Part shown: positions 15,001-21,800 of the stretch, in pieces
Numbering within the stretch: the first letter of the stretch is position 1
How the letters are laid out: every line of letters begins with the position of its first letter
Assembly (NCBI GenBank): GCA_964475955.1
Contig: CAYYZY010000010.1
Span: 1 to 64,000, forward strand
DNA: 64,000 nucleotides
Direction: 5' to 3'
Origin: DATKZH01 sp964475955
GTDB taxonomy: Bacteria; Planctomycetota; Planctomycetia; Pirellulales; Thermoguttaceae
Position numbers and translations under genes: made by a program
The notes under the pieces: model-generated
What the model was told of the DNA's origin: nothing
Databases searched by the model: none
What the model saw: only the letters and a program-made list of their open reading frames with translations

Positions 15001-18000
15001 TGACCGACAACCAGACGGACGATCGGCACCCCGCCGTTTTCAAGTTCTCCAACGGCACGGACGACGTGACGTACGTTGCCTGGTCGGGCGTGCCCGACGC
15101 CAGCGACCCCAACGACCCGGACGGCGGCAACGCCGACGACTACGGCCCCGACCGGGAAATCTACCTCTACGACTCGCTGACGGAGAAGGTCGAGCGGCTC
15201 ACCTACAACGACTACGACGACAAGGGGCCGCAGGTCTCCGATTCGCACGTGGTCTGGTGGGGCGCCACCCCGACCGACCAGGACATCTTCCTCTACGACG
15301 TCGCCGACGGGACGACGCAGGACATTTCCGACAACGACCTGGACGATTACGATCCGCGCCTCTCGGGCTCGAACGTGGTCTGGTACGGAAGCGACGGCGT
15401 GGACCTGGAGGTCTACCTCTTCCGCGCCGGCGCGGGCGCCTCCGGCGTCAGGACCCAGTTGACCAACAACACGTTGTCGGAACACTCGGTCGCCATCGAC
15501 GGCACGACGATCGTCTGGGTCGCCAACGACGGACGCGACGAAGAGATCTTCGTCCACGAATTCGATCCGGTTCGCGGCACCGGCTCCACCTACCAGGTCA
15601 CCAACAACACCACCGACGACATCGCCCCGTCGGTGTCGGGCGAGAACCTGGTCTGGCAGGGGCTCAACGGCGCGAACTGGGAGATCTACTACACCAGCGT
15701 GCGGAACGCCGCCGCCGGCCTTCCGAACGTGAACATCTCCAACAGCCCGCTCCGCGACGAGCATCCGCAAGTGGCGGGCAACCAGGCGATCTGGCACACC
15801 TGGGACGGCGAGGATTGGGAGGTCTTCTACTACGAGTTCGGCGGCGACCGAATCCCGATCAACCTCTCGGACAACGGCGTCTTCGACTGGTATCCCCAGG
15901 CTTCCGACGAAATGATCGCCTGGAGGGCCTACGACGGCGAGGCCTACGAGATCATCGTGGCCACCAAGTCGGAGCCCGAGCTGACCGTCAACGTCACCTT
16001 GGAGATCCACGGCGACGAAGAGTTTGAGCTCGACGAGTCGTTCCTCCTCCAGCTCCTCGGGGCCGAGGCCCAAATCGCCGCGCTCGACACGGGCGCCGAG
16101 ACGGTGGTCGTGGGCGACGACGAGGCCACGATCCACATCCTCAACGACGACGGCGACATGGACTACGGCGACGGGCCGGCCCCCTACCCGACCCTGTTGG
16201 CCGACAACGGCCCCCGCCACCTCTACGACAAGGAACTGTTCCTCGGCTCCGAACTGGACTTCGAAGAGGACGGCATTCCCGACCAGAACGCCGACGGCGA
16301 CGACGCCGACGCGCTCGACGATGAGGACGGGATCGCGAACCTGGAGGGCATTGTTCCCGGCATGCCTCTAACGCTGGACGTCACGTTCACCGACAATGTC
16401 ACCGCGGACGGGGCGTGGCTGAACGGCTGGATCGACTTCAACCGCGACGGCGACTTCGACGACCCCGGCGAGCACCTGCTGCTCGCGCCGGGCGGTACCG
16501 GCCACGCCGTTCGATTGAACCCCGACTCGGACCAGCCGATCAAGGTGATGTTCGACGTGCCGCCCGACGCGATGCCCGGCGACACCTACGCCCGGTTCCG
16601 CTACAGCACGACCCCCGACCTCGACTACACGGGGACTGCCCCGGACGGCGAGGTCGAGGACTACCTGATCACGATGCCGGAGGTCAATTGGGAGCCGGGC
16701 ACGGTGGTCCAGGATGGGCGGCGAGTTCTCGTCACGGGGACTGAAGGGAACGACGTCTTCCGGTTCTCCGGCGCCGAGGACGGCGAAGACCTCACGATCT
16801 TCATCAACGGCGCGAGCTACAGCTTCCCGGTCGCCGGCATGGACTACGTGAACTTCAACGCGTTGGGCGGCACCGACTCGGTCGTGCTGAACGGCACGAG
16901 CGAGAAGGAAACGGTCTCCTTGGCGCCCAACTACGGCACCTTGTTCGGTTCGGGCGTGGTGGTGTCGGTCGCCGGAACCGAGTACATCACGGCCAACGGC
17001 GGCGGCGGAGGCGACGTCGCCCTGCTGTGGGACGATCCCTCCGGGCGCGACGTGTTCCTCAGCATGCCCGACTTCGCCAGGATCACGGGCGACGGATTCG
17101 TGAATCGCGTCTCCGACTTCCGCGCGGTGAATGCCTACGGCACGGAAGGGAACAAGGACGTGGCCGTGTTCTATGACCTTGCCGGAAGCAAGGACACGTT
17201 CCTGGCCACGCCGACCTTGGCCAAGCTTTACAGCGATGATTTGAGCTTCTTCAACCAAGCCAAGTCGTTCGACACGGCCCTCGCCTACGCCACGCCCGGC
17301 GACGGCGATCTCGCCCGACTTTACGATGACCCCACCGGCGCGGATACTTTCCTGGCCGTGCCGGATGAGGCCAAGCTCTACAGCACCGACAGTTCCGACT
17401 TCTACAATCGGACTCGCTACTTCGACACCGTGGTTGCGGTTGCCACGCCGGGAAGCGGCGACCTGGCCCGCATGTACGACCTCCCCGGATCGCGGGACAC
17501 GTTCAGGGCCCTGCCTGAGGACGCCAGGCTGTACGGCAAGGGCTTCTATAACCGGGCCGTCTCCTTCGACCGGGCGCATGGCTTCGGCACGCCCGGCGAC
17601 CGCGACGTGGCCGTGCTTTTCGACGACCCGGTCACGGCCGACACGCTGATGGCGTGGCCCGACGACGCCCGGTTCCAGGGAGACAACTTCCGCACTCGGG
17701 CCGGCTCGTTCGACACGGTGATCGCGCTGGCCACCCCCGACAGCGGCGACGTGGCCCTCCTGTACGACAACCCGTCGAGCCCGGATACCCTCAACGCCAC
17801 TCCCGACGACGCCCGGTTCTACGGCGACAGGTTCTACAATCGGGCCGCGTCGTTCGACACCGTGATCGCGCTGGCCACGCCGGGTGACGGCGACGTGGCC
17901 AACCTGTACGACTCCCCGGGCGATGACGAGTTCCGCGCTTCGCCCGAACGGGTGAGGATGTACGGCGACGGGTTCCACAACCGGGCCGATTCGTTCAGCA

Positions 18001-18260
18001 GGGTATACGCCCGGTCGGAGGCAAGGGACGGCGAGCACGATCACGCCTACCTGTACGACTCCGCGCTGGCCGAGTACCCCGACCACCTCGAGGCGGAAGG
18101 CAACTGGGCCCGCCTGTCCAACGACCTGCTCGGCTACGCCTACCAGGCCATTGAGTTCGAGGAAGTCGACGTGGAGTTGAGCAACGACGGCGATACGGAA
18201 GACGTGAACCCCAATCCCGACGCCGTCGACTTCATCCTCAACATGTTCCGAGAGGAGTAA
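1..18260 (+). CDS. Giant multidomain exported surface protein, 5' end outside window
   Basis: The frame is open from base 3 to the stop at 18258-18260, so the gene is cut by the window edge; the first in-window start codon (GTG 27) is not a credible start. At least 6,085 residues are visible. Numbering from GTG 27, the order is: copies of a ~90-residue module (about 33-120, 310-400, 425-520), a parallel beta-helix rich in N-N-x-V (555-700), an Ig/Big-like segment (815-935), three GEVED domains (953-1522; DFGDAP, GARH, DDEDG, GEVEDY signatures), then three super-repeats of SdrB-like, nidogen-like, Calx-beta and beta-propeller modules to about 5376. One super-repeat carries a von Willebrand A domain (MIDAS D-x-S-G-S at 3561-3565). 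A sixth GEVED domain and eight 46-51-residue repeats close the protein. It is very Asp-rich, as expected of a calcium-dependent extracellular protein. Probable role is cell-surface structure or adhesion; the ligand is unknown. The N-terminal sorting motif cannot be seen. Confidence 0.9.
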   Translation, partial: PGTLASGGVPVYVRPDVDQLEVSRLVTNAVSRRFRALPDRIYVPPAMTAGTLNGSAFTVTGLSGVNVPEEVTFEFTFGATTVVNPQYVRVGLSGAATPAMIAGRIAGAVNLLNSTAAWQVSATSTSDGFVQLAGPQTFFNGLNPFSAGNSPLRAHDVNETTIKLDEREDDALGQTEPLMHVYTYAVTDSGPLAHKNFLEGDTTSKYYGQPALGNNRFYDYRRGQNNSYEGWYIDDVIIGFAERGEMITNVPAGLTSFDFVGNPQVTDPIVVEGSYQLEVRRGDEYGVLLTPPDSPYRVVKLSSQADTQDRWTQAFTMQTPAASDIAHGDRFSLDDGVNRQEFVYHDSVIRGSTGNAIPIYFDAAMSGGQIADLTASAINLAYDQGRLDVTAASLSTSRRVDLWGVTAAEGTIGDEVLDRTLFGSVEAVLEERFRLFPGSGSGIEHRDTFRIEDGANAVDFIFLTSFSGELPPPGMYAVYFTFGMTTQRIADLVADAVDEANSDGALNVTATPGVLTGTVDLQGATAVDGIDYSTFYVSTPPAGVNYFHPDAAGNPLIGDRNLERQKGQIVIDNNSILYSSEYGIRVEPDARDAANQRPHPGSGRTLAAENDLLPGIMIENNVVAYSGTGGIRFSGDPNPPGDPVGAVPFGRIVNNTVYGPKAGAQAGVGIEVVNNAGPTVLNNVVANLETGISVDAGSLAETVIDFTVYQNNVQNRAGFTTDSIYETVAPDTPSLFVAPERENFYPREFSAVIDSSINSLEERQGYFNQVLEPIGIPVSPILAPEYDLNGQLRKDDPRVASPPGLGGNVFKDRGAIDRVDFVGPTASLLLPLDNGPNDRDPARDDAVLVGARLMEFVLDLEDEGAGIDDATVLAQALDVYVDDATVPLVVNRDYFFNYDSTSDQIHLLPAAGIWQSGHTYTVVLNRSLIRDLADNGLQPNRGQSDPIYGDAYFRISLAGLDFGDAPESLGYPSLLASDGARHVALPDFFLGPLGQGQRLTYESDARQSLDADGGDLMDDGIVFDSGLLAKENEENYVGLTVMASLPAPQAGGPPSTGYLDAWIDWAGDGSWDAGDRIQVYDDDPVANPGATLYTGSIPVVQGDNHFYLVVPAGMTEDLTTFGRFRLSSDGGLGVTGAVEGGEVEDYPLEVVTALRDWGDAPDTYMTTREANGARHRLPIDAAPELYLGSTVDAEGDGRPTADASGDDTHGVDDEDGIRFLGPIIAGQPVQVEVTSSQPGGLLHAWFDYNGDGNFGALGTDAVDPSDDVLDVGEHVLSNVFLGSTVQTVTINVPSLVQDGPTIARFRLSTQADFDLPWYGEADGGEVEDYQVVILPTSAMDFGDAPVPYPTTVAEDGARHAYPSNPDARLYLGELVDPEQAAVRNATATGDDEDNLDDEDGVLIGTNDPVGEPGLLNVLKSGNGERTSIWVQAGGVSQAEPGYLNAWADLNGDGSWAGYTDADGNPVSERIFTNEPLTNDQVWQELKIELPSGLDPITTFARFRITATEMDADPAYEGYLGEFPSGEVEDYQVSIVTGDASISGYKFNDENADGLWNIQGSTAPVPQTDLAPLGSGSMVLMSGWDSDGLEYTDVAQNDDLSSQSLPLGFSFEFFGNTYNEFYVNNNGNISFGQEVNNFIPQGFPQTTPVVAPFWADVDTRDGGSGSGGPAGEVRMLQDVSDRGNAFVQIDWVDVGYYNQLDADNTEARNAFSLYIEDDPLGDVVIFQYYGMEWTTGDTTGTDGLGGVGAQIGFDAGDGTNFISLMRPNSLEDLSDLLQVERYEFRIDPATGTPAQAEPGVADVVVWLDRDENGVLTFEDTDGDGVVDTPVEPWTLTMEDDPSTPNVNERGYYEFDGLFAGNYVVHEALVPPAELEPFLPEGLDDFSEWFQTYPDPDSTEPVYLPEGVLELNAVAGGDVTDGQYFSVSDGTVTTWFEFDKDGDLDVEERTPITVTDADTAEDVAQKVAVAVESDATLEVSAAASESVVTLTLTATGDEASLTYGQETSPLDPISSYALGGVYEVGLDAGEQLTDANFGNFRRPHVTVSDVSVYEGDVGTTPVDVTVSVTKSFGSTIQLDYRTEDDTAVDGINDGGEPADYEAVDPADPDYESFIIDPHEDPVGVWSSGAVGMLSPRQQAAGAPEFSLVDPGALIMQPNDDLSSTIQDLGFTFEFYGNNFTQFYVNNNGNISFTQSLWQFTPSGFPQSTPVVAPFWADVDTRPDWQTGDPGGEVRLAQGTTSQGNPYIQVDWIDTGYFSAHTDKRNSFTLYIEDDPLGDIVAFVYHDMEWTTGDASFGINGFGGEGAQIGFDSGDGLNYESVLRPNSQADLDVLNAMGQWVVRIDPTTGLIQEEEFQAEYYYDVSGERVVWEAKDGDDLDVFLYDGQTETLRQLTDDNTDDTSPRIAGSYVVWVGHDGDFGPGGTGGTGDDSQIYLYNIDTGVTTQLTHDPFAVGGPQVSESHVVWWGETAVDREIYLYDIADGTTENISAQVYDHEGLDDQDPQISGSLVVWTGYDGKDEEVYLYDADAGRVVEVTQNTQRDSAARIDGDNVVWRGHDGSDYEIFLFQYDSATGTGATTQVTDNDNDDRTPQVSGRNVVWQGYDGVVPGDRGDWDIYRYHIPTQGVTNVSSNAFLEDANPQIIGEQVVWESRHLGDNWEIVHTRLGAETDPQNISQDFASADRYPLVSDSLVVWRAFDGEDYRLMMASQAEPVVTETIPLTVYGDFTPEPDEWFQLHVTGAEVVAPDDGSTIVGSVLVDDETAEIEIRNDDAGWDFGDAPAPYPTRMADGGAYHQIMWDAQQNVQLALGTLLDPDADGQPSAAALGDDRDVFWQQLSQDDEDGVTWSRLAPGQIAQFEVTVTGEGYVSAWLDFDGDGVWGGDTGYTTPDGDPISEKIISEAYFDGSEPTRTFYVYVPAELGEMTTYARFRLSDEAAAVALPTGPSDPADVAYGEVEDYRVNIEVGDGRISGWKFDDRDGNGLWNTEGRPVEVPDVSLNTLGAGEQVLMSGRDSDGQVYTDVAENDDLSSGPLDLGFEFDFYGNTFTQFYINNNGSITFGSPVSRFIPQGFPLTTPIIAPFWADVDTRLDSTGGATGEVRWSSGISERDNRYVQVDWIDVGHYDSTDPDNNGTRNTFSLYIENDPVDGDVVIFDYTALDWTTGDRTGTGDGFGGRGAQVGFDAGDGVNYLSLMRPDDPMTLSDLLQVERYSFRIDPNTGAPIRPEPGVAGVTVYLDLNGNGVLDTSFNDDPAQGPLTVPEPWTVTSEDDLSTPNVDETGWYEFDHLVPSAQLSPLDHYVVREVPLGSDWIPTYPNQQAYIPAGTLEIQTAPQAELQDRGWFRVGDGSDNILFEFDTDGDGNPPASGVVLVDVSGAQTATQVAAAVAGAVNSVGRLDVTASISADLVVLRAEGDGEVEFTKQIGSPLKNVTSNTEVDVKTGQGYYNVFLAEGELFTQANFGNYKKPEVAISDVFVSEGDLGETTVDVTVHVTQSFGSEITLDYHTVDGTATDGVPDGVPPEPEDEDYQAVSAGQLIIEPSDTPAGDWSSEVIVTTEPRQIVGAAKADIMFIFDVSGSMGWAIDNTRQNLLLVEQAMMDADIEAQYGLVKFPAEETQLGDDPLLVQDLTDFATFTDPTGPFMTMDLWGAFERGSRGVLEALNQFDPQGFTTSATYRPDAQPILVLVTDEDDDTLDDFPAEVPLAQQAVAANNAVFTGIVEPFFGNTPQTYGVLAQQSGGMLFDIWQFQADPTGFLSNLATFIAGQVTPEPIPENYFDAGDGYMVWEAKGGEDGDIYLHNLETDVTRRLTNNDTEDHSPKIDVTGDWLNVTWVGHDGHFGPTGEGDDSQIFLYRENLVTGQRQTMQLTHDPYMVDDPQVSDRLVTWWGETDTDREIYVYDIESGTTTNVSALVYDHANLNDYDPQVSGSRVVWYGSDGKDDEIYLYDADTGTITEITTNGVRDGWAHVGASTVAWKGWDGNDYEIFVYDVDSGVTTQVTDNAEDDDSPRVAEDGLNVVFQGYDDTRGTRGDVDVFRYHVPSGAFENISNNAYLDDGNPRICGNRVVWESEHLAGNWEVMYYDLDAETPPQNVSGDFDMEDRYPVVSEDAVVWRSYDGDVYRLMVAEQGEPEVTETLTLVVNGDTTVEPDETFDVVIDGADVAALNPVLSVEEVSVVDSEATVTILNDDSGLDYGDAPLPYATLASENGARHAVPDDLFNPELCLGSLIDPEMDGQPESNALGDDNDVFAAPYGDDEDGVTWSRVAPGANIEDFEVTVTGEGYLSAWIDFDQDGVWDNDPYVDGDGNTISEKILSEVWLSGVDQFGNPQPTTYSFDDVLIPASLDVMSTYARFRFSSIEEAVASPVGEYVYYNTESEEWEVAPGEVEDYAVQIEVGDAFISGYKFNDLDGDGVWDKEPAHEGVAPTIEPVSPGVGVLMSGIDSDGVPYTNVSPNDDLSSGPISLGFDFEYYGEIYTDFYINNNGTVSFLAPSGDTPGAGGFPQGVPMIAPFWADVDTRNDGGSVHLATGVSERGNPFVQVDWVNAGYNDRTSGANTDSRNSFALYMEDDPGGDIVAFHYYDADDNGVVDLSWTTGDKDGGTAGFGGEGAEIGFDSGGFGDYFSLARPASQAELNALDVQYGFRFDPGTGRPLGVEPGVAGVTIFLDKDLPGQPGFGVLDPDEPWTTTMADDPVTSNVDETGFYEFTRLFDGPYTVRELAPSGWLQTSPNTDDLYLAGATMDVLVPRVGTTETADVSDKQTFTLGDGEGSVLFEFDSNNMLDDPSAVRVAFTPGDSRTAVARAIRTAVNASTDVSFRVSASSIGGTVTLTGNLLAFHPGTSELTTTAGSHSVAEGYYHLELRPSEEMQNVNFGNYRVPEISVLDAQVIEGNDGVNPTTKVDVTLRLAESFGAPIVVDYQTRDTDPVSAVGGDLYADPTGLDYQSVTGSVTIPPHGQPLEEWTVRPITANRSNDYNYQVSGDSLVYEAYDGHDWEVYLYDEGTDTTRRLTDNQTDDRHPAVFKFSNGTDDVTYVAWSGVPDASDPNDPDGGNADDYGPDREIYLYDSLTEKVERLTYNDYDDKGPQVSDSHVVWWGATPTDQDIFLYDVADGTTQDISDNDLDDYDPRLSGSNVVWYGSDGVDLEVYLFRAGAGASGVRTQLTNNTLSEHSVAIDGTTIVWVANDGRDEEIFVHEFDPVRGTGSTYQVTNNTTDDIAPSVSGENLVWQGLNGANWEIYYTSVRNAAAGLPNVNISNSPLRDEHPQVAGNQAIWHTWDGEDWEVFYYEFGGDRIPINLSDNGVFDWYPQASDEMIAWRAYDGEAYEIIVATKSEPELTVNVTLEIHGDEEFELDESFLLQLLGAEAQIAALDTGAETVVVGDDEATIHILNDDGDMDYGDGPAPYPTLLADNGPRHLYDKELFLGSELDFEEDGIPDQNADGDDADALDDEDGIANLEGIVPGMPLTLDVTFTDNVTADGAWLNGWIDFNRDGDFDDPGEHLLLAPGGTGHAVRLNPDSDQPIKVMFDVPPDAMPGDTYARFRYSTTPDLDYTGTAPDGEVEDYLITMPEVNWEPGTVVQDGRRVLVTGTEGNDVFRFSGAEDGEDLTIFINGASYSFPVAGMDYVNFNALGGTDSVVLNGTSEKETVSLAPNYGTLFGSGVVVSVAGTEYITANGGGGGDVALLWDDPSGRDVFLSMPDFARITGDGFVNRVSDFRAVNAYGTEGNKDVAVFYDLAGSKDTFLATPTLAKLYSDDLSFFNQAKSFDTALAYATPGDGDLARLYDDPTGADTFLAVPDEAKLYSTDSSDFYNRTRYFDTVVAVATPGSGDLARMYDLPGSRDTFRALPEDARLYGKGFYNRAVSFDRAHGFGTPGDRDVAVLFDDPVTADTLMAWPDDARFQGDNFRTRAGSFDTVIALATPDSGDVALLYDNPSSPDTLNATPDDARFYGDRFYNRAASFDTVIALATPGDGDVANLYDSPGDDEFRASPERVRMYGDGFHNRADSFSRVYARSEARDGEHDHAYLYDSALAEYPDHLEAEGNWARLSNDLLGYAYQAIEFEEVDVELSNDGDTEDVNPNPDAVDFILNMFREE
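4020..16152 (+). repeat. Three large tandem super-repeats inside the giant gene
   Basis: Equivalent landmarks recur at near-constant spacing. GEVED domains begin near 4020, 8322, 12555 and 16159. SdrB-like starts (I-S-G-x-K-F) lie near 4621, 8899 and 13168, about 4.27 kb apart. Each unit reads GEVED, first half of SdrB-like, nidogen-like insert, second half of SdrB-like with a ~90-residue insert, first half of Calx-beta, inserted propeller, second half of Calx-beta. Unit 1 has an additional nidogen-like domain before its propeller (6440-7035), unit 2 has a von Willebrand A domain there (10680-11290), and unit 3 has neither, which explains its shorter length. The units are clearly homologous but diverged, so duplication is not recent. 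Confidence 0.85.
16998..18170 (+). repeat. Eight 46-51-residue C-terminal repeats of the giant protein
   Basis: Each unit follows the pattern T-P-G-x-x-D-V-A-x-L-Y-D-x-P, then D-T-F-x-A-x-P-x-x-A-(K/R)-L-Y-G-x-x-F-Y-N-R-A-x-S-F-D-x-V. The first and last copies are degenerate. The same repeat closes the neighbouring C25 peptidase. The array is preceded by a GT-E-G-N-D domain that resembles RTX/beta-roll sequence. I know of no named family for this unit. Confidence 0.8.
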
Positions 18261-18889
18261 CGGGGGCCCGTTCGGGCCTAGGCCGCCCAAGTCGCGGCCG
18301 GCCGGCCGGCAGACAGCGACGATGCGACGCGCCCGACCGCAGGGCCGCGCCGCGCCAAAGGGACGGCCGGCCGCGCCCCGCGCGGCCGGTTTCTTTGCGC
18401 GGGGGTCCCTTCGGGCAAACCGGCTCCGCCGGGGCGCTGCCTCAAATGAGGGCCGAGGGAACGGGTTCCCGGCGGCGCGCGGCGTTGCCGAAACATGGTG
18501 GCGTTGGAGCCTCGTCCCGTGGCGGGGGTCCCTTCTTCTCCGCAGCACGCGCCCGGCTGTCAGATCCCGCACGGCCCTTTTCTTCCCCGGGCGTTTTCCC
18601 GTCCGCTCCCCGATTTCCGCGGAATTCCCTCAAGGCGAGAGGGCGTGACCGGGAAACGGGCCTATAGTTCTCTTGGAGGCGGAGGATCCCGCTTCCCTTC
18701 TCCCCATCCGACTCTTCTCGGCATCTCATCTGGGTATCGCTCAACGCGCTTCCCGTTTCTCGGGAAGGAGAGCAGCGTGAATGCTCCGTCTGTAGAGATC
18801 GTGCGCGCAGTCCGTGCTCGCGTCTTTCGTGCCTGCCCAGTCCGACAGCTTGATGATTCCACGCGCCAAGCAGCACAAAGAGGACACTC
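18261..18889. other. Gap between the two giant genes
   Basis: This 629-base interval contains a strong terminator-like hairpin (18367-18396, listed separately). Close to the preceding stop there is a weaker hairpin, GGCCC/GGGCC with a GTTC loop (18265-18278), without a T-run. No convincing coding frame was found. I see no clear -35/-10 pair for the downstream gene; its ribosome binding site AAAGAGGA ends about six bases before ATG 18890. Confidence 0.5.
18367..18396 (+). terminator. Intrinsic terminator after the giant gene
   Basis: A perfect 10-bp GC stem (CCGGCCGCGC / GCGCGGCCGG) with a three-base loop is followed at once by TTTCTTT. It lies about 107 bases past the giant gene's stop codon and should separate its transcription from the peptidase gene downstream. 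Confidence 0.8.
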
Positions 18890-21800
18890 ATGCGCCGACA
18901 ACGCCGGAGCCGCACCACGGTAGCTCGACGGACTCGTCGCCTCGAACTCCAGCAAACGAATTCCGCCCGACGCGCTTCGCGCCGATTGCCGGCCCCGCGA
19001 AGCCGCTCCTCGCTCCGCGCCGGGCGCTCCTGCCGATTCGAGCCGCTGGAGGCCCGATACCTCCTGTCGGTCGCCCCGGGGTTCGACAAAACGTCCTTTT
19101 TTAACGAGGACGAATTCCTTCTCCCGACGGGCGCAGGCGATTCCTGCTACGAGGCATCGGAGTTGGCGCCGTGCGGCCTCGCCGGCGCGGCGCAAACGGC
19201 CGTGTTTGAATACGTGTTCGACGGGGCGCCCACCCTGGAGGAGATCGAGGGCGGCGCAATCGTGCATATGGACGGCGAACAGACCTGGGTCTCCGAGGGC
19301 GACCCCCTGATGCCCGTCCGCGAATCGACGATCCTGTTGCCGCAGGGCATGCAGATCGCGTCGATCGAGACGACGTACCTCGACGCCGGCCTCGTCGTCG
19401 CCGAGGGCGTGCAGTTGCTGGCCGCGGCGGCCGTGCCCCTCGACGGCACGTACGATTCGGCGGACTGGACGACGTCGGTCGTCTCCCAGTCGTTCGGTCA
19501 GCAGGACGCCGCCGAATACTCGAACCACACGCTCTGTGGCTACCGCCTGGGCACACTCAACGTTTTCCCCATCGAGTACGACGCCGCCAGCGATACCCTG
19601 ATCTACCACTGCCAGGTGTCCGTCGCGGTGACCCTCGACGTCGTCGACTCCGACGCCTGCGTTTCCATCCGCGCCTCGGACGCGGACCGGCAGCGCGTGC
19701 TCGAACTGGTCGACAACCCCGAGACCATCGAACTCTACGGCGACGCCGAGCCCACCGCCACCGGCGGCTCGACGATGCTCCCGGCCGCCGGCCAGTACGA
19801 GTACGTGATCGTCACCTCCAGCGCGCTGGAGAGCAGCTTCCAGCCGCTGGTCGAACAGAAGATCGGCCGGGGGCTGACCGCGACGATCGTGACCACCGAC
19901 TACATCGACGCCAACTACTCGGGCACGGAAACCGGCGACGCGGCCGACCGTGTCCGCAACTTCATCGCCGACGCCTATGCCAACTGGGGCACGCAGTGGG
20001 TGCTCCTCGGCGGCGACGCCGAAGTGGTGCCGTTCCGCGGCGTTTACGGCCAGGTGAGCACGACCGTGGAGAACAGCCTGCCCACCGACATGTACTACGC
20101 CTGCCTCGACGGCACGTGGGACGGCGACGGGGACGGCGTTTGGGGCGAGTCGAACGACGGCGCCGGGGGCGGCGACGTCGACCTGATGCCCGAGGTGTAC
20201 ATCGGCCGGGCGCCGGCGAGCAGCGCCGCGGAGGCGGCGAACTTCGTCGACAAGACGATCCAGTACGAGACCACGCCTCACGCCAACGCCACCACGGCCG
20301 TCTGGCTGGGGGAGCAGTTGGACGACAGCACCTGGGGGAGCTATTCGTCCATTCCCATTCGCGACCAGTGCCTCCCGGAGGACTGGACGGTCGTCGAGCG
20401 CTACGATTCGGCCGGCGGATGGAGCGGCTCCGATTTCGCCGGCGATCTGAACGGCAGCCCGCACCTGGTCAACCACCTGGGGCACGCCAACGAAACGTAC
20501 AACGCGCGCCTGTTCAACTCGACCGTGGCCGGCCTAGCGAACACTGATCCGTACTTCATGTATTCGCAGGGGTGCATGTCGGGCTCGTTCGACACCCACA
20601 ACCTGTGTATCGCCGAGCAGCACGTCGTGGACGACCACGGGGCGTTCGGCGTCGTCATGAACAGCCGATACGGCTGGTACTACCCGGGCAGCACGCCGGG
20701 CGGAAGCCACTACTACGCCCTCGAATTCTGGGACGCCGTGTTCAACGAGGACCTCATCCGTCTCGGCGAAGCCAATCACGACTCGAAGGTCGACAACCTG
20801 TTCCGCGTCGGTTCGACGGGCGCAAGCCGTTGGATCCACATGGAAACGAACCTGTTCGGCGATCCCGAGACTTCGTTCCAGATCGGCGACGGCGTCGTCA
20901 TCCATGGGGGAATCGCCGGCACCGTGGTCGACGACGCCAACGCCGACGGTCAACAACAGGCGGGCGAACAGGGGCTGGCGGGCCAGACCGTGTTCCTCGA
21001 TCAGAACGGCAACGGCGTGCTCGACCTGGGCACCGTCACCGCGGCCTCGACCGACGTACCCATCGCGATCCCCGACGGCGGCACCGCCAGTTCGACACTC
21101 GCGATCGAGGACGACGTCTTCATCACCGACGTCAACGTAACTCTCGACGTCACCCATACTTACGACGGCGACCTGGAGGTCTGCCTGATCAGCCCCACCG
21201 GCACGCGCGTGGTGTTGTTCTCCGGCGTCGGCAGTTGGGGCGAAAACTTCACCGGCACCACGCTCGACGACGAGGCGGCCACCTCGATCTCCAGCGCGGT
21301 CGCTCCCTTCTCGGGTACCTTCCGGCCGCAAGGCGAGCTGTCGAGCTTCGACGGCGAGCTCTCCGCCGGCACCTGGACGCTCCAGGTCACCGACACCATG
21401 ATCGCCGACACGGGCACCCTGAACTCGTGGTCGCTGGAGGTCGCCTGCGACGAGCCCTACACCGTGACCGCTTCCGACGGCACGTACGCGTTCGACGGAC
21501 TCTCCGACGGCACGTACCGCGTCGGCCACGTACTCGATTCCGGCTGGTCGCACACCCAGCCCGTCGACGACCTCCAAGAAATAACCGTCGCAGGAGGGCA
21601 GATCGTCGACGGCGTCGACTTCCTGGCCACGGACTTCTCGGCGACCGAGTTGGGGCAAGTCGACTTCCACGAAATTGCCGATTTGAACCTTACCGGCGGC
21701 GACTGCTGGTATCGTCTCCAAACGACGCGCCAGGGTTACCTGACGATCGAAGCGCTCTTCGACGCGACGCCCGAAGTCGACCTGCGGCTCTACGACGCCA

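Noticed and set aside
4242..16220. A 3,992-codon open frame on the - strand
   Set aside because: It lies antisense to the giant gene. In GC-rich, Asp-rich coding DNA the opposite strand rarely forms stop codons. Its product is Val/Asp/Arg-rich with no domain, while the + strand product has clear domains throughout.
16368..18572. A 734-codon - strand frame over the end of the giant gene
   Set aside because: Mirror image of the C-terminal repeats; the repetitive product reflects the sense-strand repeat.
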